This document shows positions 58,588 through 64,000 of a DNA stretch of 64,000 nt, one piece after another. Position numbers and translations under genes: made by a program. Within the stretch, counting starts at the first letter, position 1. The number at the start of each line of letters is the position of its first letter. Location of the stretch: positions 18,794,667 through 18,858,666 of the forward strand of contig CM056587.1 of the NCBI GenBank assembly GCA_029721435.1. The letters run 5' to 3'. The notes below the pieces were generated by a model, which was given only the letters and a program-made list of their open reading frames with translations, did no database searches and had not been told where the DNA came from. This DNA is from Gymnothorax reevesii. Lineage: Eukaryota; Chordata; Actinopteri; Anguilliformes; Muraenidae.

Positions 58588-61500
58588 TATTCGTGGCCAA
58601 ATTAATCACCATTAAGGGGGCATAATGTAAGACATGATGAGCGTTAACGACAGCCAACATACAGCATGCTGCTGGAGAAAAATCAAGAATTTAGCAAGCA
58701 TTAATGACCTCCATTAATTAACAGGCTTTCAAACCAGTGAGGCATATTTCACTTACTTTACAGGAATTCTACAGATTTTGACACCATGCAATCAATGCTG
58801 GTTAATTTAACACAACCTCAAGTAAAGTCCCACCTCCCCCTCACTCTCTGAACCCCACCACATATGGAACAGTACAGAGACAGTTTGACATTTGTTGACT
58901 TTTTTTGTTGGTTAGTTTCTTTTTTGGTTTTCAGCCAAGATTTAATAGACTACGAGTCACTTCAAAGAGCTGACTATCTGGATTGTACTTCTAAAACCAA
59001 AACCGCTTTGAACTGTCATACCTGTAATCTGCACAACACAGCACAGGCAAACAAAAAAAGACCAACCACACAGTGATTTTATACTCACCCATTTATTCTG
59101 CAGCTATTTGAAATACAAGAATGACTTCTGCGTGGTAGCAGATGTTTGATCAGAGCTAAGGACAGGCTTACAGTTAAATATCACTGAGAATATATAACAG
59201 AACACGCCACCAGCTCTCTTATTGATGATTCAACGAAATAAGCTTCCACAAATTGCACATAATAATTATGAATGCCAATTATGACCACTTCAATCATCTG
59301 TCGTTGAAGTAAAATGAGTAACCCCTTCCTCCCAGCAGAGGCTACAGCTCACCTCATAACTTGATGCAAAAATTCCTACAACACAGCCATGCACACTCAT
59401 ACACACACACCCACACTCATGCACAAATGCACACGAAGACACATATACACGTGTATAGACACACACATCCACCAGTTCTACAATCTCAAAAGTATATTTC
59501 TGAGCGTATAAATGTTATGCAAATCCTCTAAAACAATAATGATGTGCTTCTGACACTGTCAGCAGTGGCCTGTGCTTGATAGTGATAGAATATGCATAAT
59601 TTCCACTGACGGAAGTGACAGAAGATTGTAAGAAGCTGCAGAAATGTTCCAGGTATACAGTGAGCACCATCAGTCATTGGGAGGTTCATTTGTTTATCTT
59701 CATTCAGTACTCTAGCAGTATGAGTGCGAAATGACACAGTGACAATGAGACTGAAATGCAGACCACGTTAACAAGAGAGTGTTTTCATCGATATCTGCTA
59801 AACCACTCACAGCTTGGCAGTACATTTTGGACATAGCCCCCCACCCTTTTTTTAGGCACATGAAGAAATAGTGGACAGTTTTACATAATGGAGAGTAAAG
59901 TTGTAATTTGTAATATTTGGTTACATATCCCTTGCATGGGCCCGATTTTTATCACATGCGAGACACGAAAGGATCACTGTAACCTCATTCCCGATCAGTC
60001 AGTGGGAGAGGTTCCTCGGAGAGTATTTAAACTTATACCCATTACGCGATAGCCCCCAAAAGATGTGCTATGAAGAGCGGGACTCCATCACAAAAGGCTG
60101 GCTCAGCTTCGATGTGAATATTAATGCCCCATGTCAGGACTCTAGCGTACGCACAAGAGGAAGGTGCACATCTAGACTACATGATTTTGATAATTTTCAC
60201 AAAGACTATCACTTTAATTTTGCAAACATTGACAAAGCATTTTCACTGCATTGTCCATTATAATAAAAACATTCTTTTGGAACATTTTAGTAATTAAAAG
60301 AAAAAAAAAAAAAAAATGGCGGGTGTTCACTATAAAAACTGCTTTGCGCAGATGTAGACGCTGGTGTTCGAAAAACCCAAAATTTAATTCCGATCAATTC
60401 TGAAATTGAATTTCCAAATGTCTTGCTTCACTGGAATAATTTTCAACTTTCTCTGTGATACAAATACTGAGTTATAAAGCATTAAATAGGCTCAGGCATA
60501 AAAGGAAAAAAATTAGCAATATTTGAATTCAGCGCAAAGGGGTTAAAGGCAACAACGGCAGAGTTGGACAATGAGTAGGACATTTTCACAACATGCTGCA
60601 TCCATTTATAGGACACTTCAAGCCACTCAGCATAGTCGTTGGTAAACAGTGTATTAGCTGACATATGATGATAAATACATCCTTTACTACAGAGACACGT
60701 GCCCATCAATTTATCACGATCATCAGGGTGTTGATGGGACGTTACCATTGATTGCAGCAACTTGTGGAACACGGCAGGCCACAATGGAGAAGCTGTGGCT
60801 GGGTACTGTGAAATCTGACCATCATCGTATCACATTCGAGTACCTTTGACAAATGGTAAACGCCATATGTCATTGCTTTGCTCTTTTTTGTGGCCCATGT
60901 CCAGTGTAACTTGCATCCAAAACGCAATTTCAGAATTTAATAAAATATATGACTTTGAAACAATAGAATTAAATTGGCATATCAGGCCAAGGCAGTTCTT
61001 ATTTTGACTGCACCCAGGAGGGAATTTTGATTGCTTGAATCACAGATGTCCACGACCTTCAGAAAAGGACATCTCCGGCACTCCTCTTCAGTTAAATTCA
61101 GAGCACTCCATGTCCGTATGCATTTAACTACATTAGCCTATTCTACACCCTGTAAGTCACTGTACGCGTAGGATACTGTACACATACCGCATGCCAAAAA
61201 TTACCGTTCCAAACTGAGTGGGTAGAACAAATAAAATTGTGAAAACATCATTTTTGAGTCTCATGTGTCATAACTAATCTTATATAACCTGAAGTAGGCT
61301 AAAGCTGGCTGTGAGAAATAGCACACAAGCTCCACAGTTAAGTTATAGGATTATCAATGCAAGTAATAAAAACTGAAATAGGAAAAAAAACACAATACAA
61401 TTGTGTTACATTATCCATAATGTTAAACATCGACAGATCATTCTGGTTGTTGTCACTTTCTGATGGGATCAGAAATAAGTTGCCCAAATCACATCTAACC

Positions 61501-61784
61501 TGAAGTGCAAGTCATATGCAATCTTCGTCATGTACCAAAGGTACAACCGATCGCCTTATGAGACCTAATTTAAGCGACTCTCCCTTTGGCGTAATCTAAT
61601 TTACATGGAAAAAAGCCTCCGATATAAAACTATACCCTCCGCATGCATCTTTCCACCCAGTTGCACGTAGCCCATGCAGAAAAATTCTGGTCAGTCCTTG
61701 TTGCTGGGGGAAAATAGAAATAAACTAAGCGATCGGCCTTCGCTTCTATGGTCAGGCATAGCGCATGCAGAAAAATCTGGCCAA
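58588..61784. other. non-coding stretch, no gene seen
   Basis: No exon is supported. A CA-rich microsatellite is at 59398-59470 and a poly-A run at 60300-60317. The phrase 'catgcagaaaaat' occurs twice, near 61673 and 61764. Confidence 0.5.
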
Positions 61785-61978
61785 ATGACTGCTTCGAGTC
61801 TGAGACGCATAGACATCACCAAACACTGGTACCGTACATGATGATGCTCTGCCAGGCCTGTACTGCATTCATCCTCAGTTCCCGCTTGTTTCGGGGACTT
61901 TTTAAATCATGCCTTCTCTGAAGTACGTACCGTAAAACACATGTTCAATTGTATTCGGATCCAGTGATATGCCCAGCA
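61785..61978 (-). mobile_element. Tc1 family A fragment, C-terminal coding, minus
   Basis: Matches the C-terminal part of the same Tc1 family, with 'catagacatcaccaaacac' and 'gatgctctgccaggcc' as the clearest words. Both terminal repeats are absent. Confidence 0.75.
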
Positions 61979-62914
61979 AACAATAAAAATAATAATAATT
62001 AATAATAATTTTAAAAAATGTCTCAAAGTCCAATGAATCGTAGCTTTCACTGTGTGTAGAAATACCTGTAAGGAGAGGCTACACAGGAACAGATAAAGAA
62101 AAATACACACCACCGCTGTACAGTTTGAAAGAAGGGCACCCTGCAGGTCCTAAAGTGAGACTATGGTCACCTTCCTGCCTCCAAGACTGAAAACAGCACA
62201 AGAGGCATGAAACTCTGTGAGCCCGACAGCAACATGGCAGAAGTTAACACAAGCCTTTAGAAAGTCTTTAAGAGGATTATACTGGGGGAAGGGAAGATAA
62301 AACACTAATCCAATCAAGTGGAGCGCATCTTTTACCCATACTAAGCACTGCTACGGCTTCATTAGCATCTCACATGGTTACACTCATTCCCCACAGCAAA
62401 AAAATCACTGCAAAACACACCTGCACTGGCTTCCTCCTGAGCATTACCTTAGAGAAGGTTGGCCTTGAGACCTCACAAATAGGAGTAGGCGTATCACACC
62501 GTTTCAGCGGGAACAACAGCAGCTGGCCCATGAAACCTGCTCTTCCCCCTCACTCACTCAACATCATTTTGAATAACTGGCTCACAGAAATCACAGGGTA
62601 TGAGCAGAACATTACCTGCCTCTCCAATAGGGCCCTATTGAAGTATCGGAGCAGACGCAGGCAGACAAATGCAGAAGCTGAAAGTGTCGAGACAAAAGTT
62701 CAAACTGTAAAAGAATATGATGCAATATAACAAGGTAGAAGTCAAAGAAAATTGATTGCTCCATCACTGCCTGCCATAGCTTCATGCACCCTCAAAGTTT
62801 ATAGGTGGTCCCTGCATAGAGCCGACCTCACGGGACCTAGTCCTTAGAACCGATGACCTACAAAACAAAATCATTTCTGATGCCCTCTGTGAGGAGTGAC
62901 CATGTACAGATTTG
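61979..62914. other. non-coding stretch, no gene seen
   Basis: No exon is supported. A minus reading near 62070-62113 looks like a signal peptide, but it has no ATG and the wrong splice phase for the Ig exon. Confidence 0.45.
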
Positions 62915-63185
62915 GTGAAAAGCTCACCACCTCATCTGTGAGGCACAGTAGAATCAGTAACACTGTGGGCACGCAAGGCCTCCAGTAAAACTGGTCCAAG
63001 TGTATTTAATGATGTCACTGCAGACAGAACCAGCAGGATGAATTTTGAATTTATAGGGCGGTTTTATCAGCTCACATTCCGCCAAATGCTTCAAATTTCA
63101 TTGGATGGTGCTTCACAGCGCAGATGGACAATGATCCAGAGAATGCTTCAAAATCAACCCAAGACTTGTTTTCATGAGGAAGTCA
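62915..63185 (+). mobile_element. Tc1 family A fragment, central catalytic part, plus
   Basis: Matches the central part of the family in plus orientation. 'cagatggacaatgatcc' encodes the second catalytic Asp (QMDND-like, here in a shifted frame), and 'aaatgcttcaaatttc' and 'ccacctcatctgtgagg' align upstream. No ends. With 61785-61978 it forms a second inverted pair. Confidence 0.7.
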
Positions 63186-64000
63186 GCCTATTTTCATGTT
63201 TTTATTTCTTCTCACTTCCAGCTTAAGTTGAACAATGAATGTCGATATGATTCATTAGGTCATACAGGGAACCACTGTTGAGTAAAAATGTATTTTTTCA
63301 TTAATGCATCCTAGTTCCTGTACAGAGCCATCTATGTTCAAGCAATATTTTTGCACTTAATCACATTTTCCAAATATAAAAAAACCTTATGAACATCCAA
63401 AAGTACAATTTAAACACGAGGTTAAATGGCAAATCATAATTTCGTGAGGTGTCAATTAATTTTAAATCAAAAATCTTAATCTGCTTCAAGGATGTAACAT
63501 CCCCACCAAGAGAAAAATACTTTTTTTTTTTTGGCCATTTGAATATGAATTTCATCTTCATACTGAATTTTTACGATTGTAATGGAGAGCTGTTTTGTAA
63601 ACTTCCAGATGGCTTGAACATGAAGGATGGTTAATGTTGTTTGCAAATGTTTGATAGTTTCTTTTATTGTTAGTTACCCTTTTTTCATTTTTACATTTTC
63701 ATACGCCAAAACATTTTATGAACGGAGGATAAAGTCCCTCAATGCATCTTCATCTTCCAGCAAACCTTTTAAATGCTAAAGACTCCTCTTAGTTTTAGCT
63801 TCCTGCATCTTATAAATGTTTTATATACTGAAGAATCTCTCCCTTTAGCTTTCTGTGCCCTTAAATATGCAACACAGTAAACACAGAGTATTTTTATTTT
63901 ATTTAAGATTGAAATAAGCAGGGGGCCTGAGTGAGACGGAGCTTCCTTTTCAGTCGCGTCCTGCATTACAAAAACAAACACACACACTGCTTTAAAGAAA
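63186..64000. other. non-coding stretch, no gene seen
   Basis: AT-rich; no exon or repeat recognised. Confidence 0.5.

Noticed and set aside
62056..62113. Signal-peptide-like reading (CIFLYLFLCSLSLQ) followed by CAG|GTA on the minus strand, as a candidate first exon of the IGSF3-like gene
   Set aside because: Starts with GTG rather than ATG, and the donor would be phase 0 while the Ig exon needs phase 1.

Overview
The window looks like euchromatic DNA from a ray-finned fish, probably a teleost. The base composition is moderately AT-rich. It carries many small, decayed Tc1/mariner, hAT, piggyBac-like and Kolobok-like elements, long CA/GA microsatellites, and 5'-truncated L2/CR1-type LINE tails. 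There is no operon-like packing of genes and no CRISPR array. No species can be named from the sequence alone.

Only one exon of a host gene can be supported: 42078-42458 on the minus strand. It is a complete 381-bp, phase 1-1 exon encoding a V-set immunoglobulin domain of the EWI/IGSF3-CD101-PTGFRN type, and IGSF3 is the best guess. The rest of the window is therefore most simply read as two large flanking introns of that gene (more than 21 kb on the 5' side and more than 42 kb on the 3' side), or intron plus intergenic DNA. I found no second Ig exon and no signal-peptide exon.

The most unusual feature lies directly against this exon. From about 41560 to 42110 its 3' end and splice donor have been copied into a degenerate tandem array with a period of about 93-104 bp. 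Four intronic units keep a GTGAG donor and a reading close to S-A-K-T-N-L-T. Three of them also have an AG exactly 33 nt upstream, which would make an in-frame phase 1-1 micro-exon.

Layout: 1-2040 is AT-rich non-coding DNA and a dispersed repeat. 2437-4521 is a Kolobok-like TTAA element with two 869-bp inverted arms around a THAP-domain exon. 4876-5113 is an inverted one-and-a-half copy of a short MITE, whose intact sister is at 18856-19002. Tc1 remnants lie at 8092-8939 and 26818-27667. hAT-type MITEs lie at 10294-10962 and, nested one inside the other, at 19354-19855. LINE tails are at 29480-29935 and 57457-57727. A piggyBac-like MITE is at 36926-37234. The right third holds five fragments of one Tc1 family, a Sleeping-Beauty-like IR/DR element (47830-49199), a LINE-split minisatellite (57125-57872) and an unclassified palindromic MITE (58351-58587). 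Microsatellites are scattered throughout. All transposase remnants are broken.
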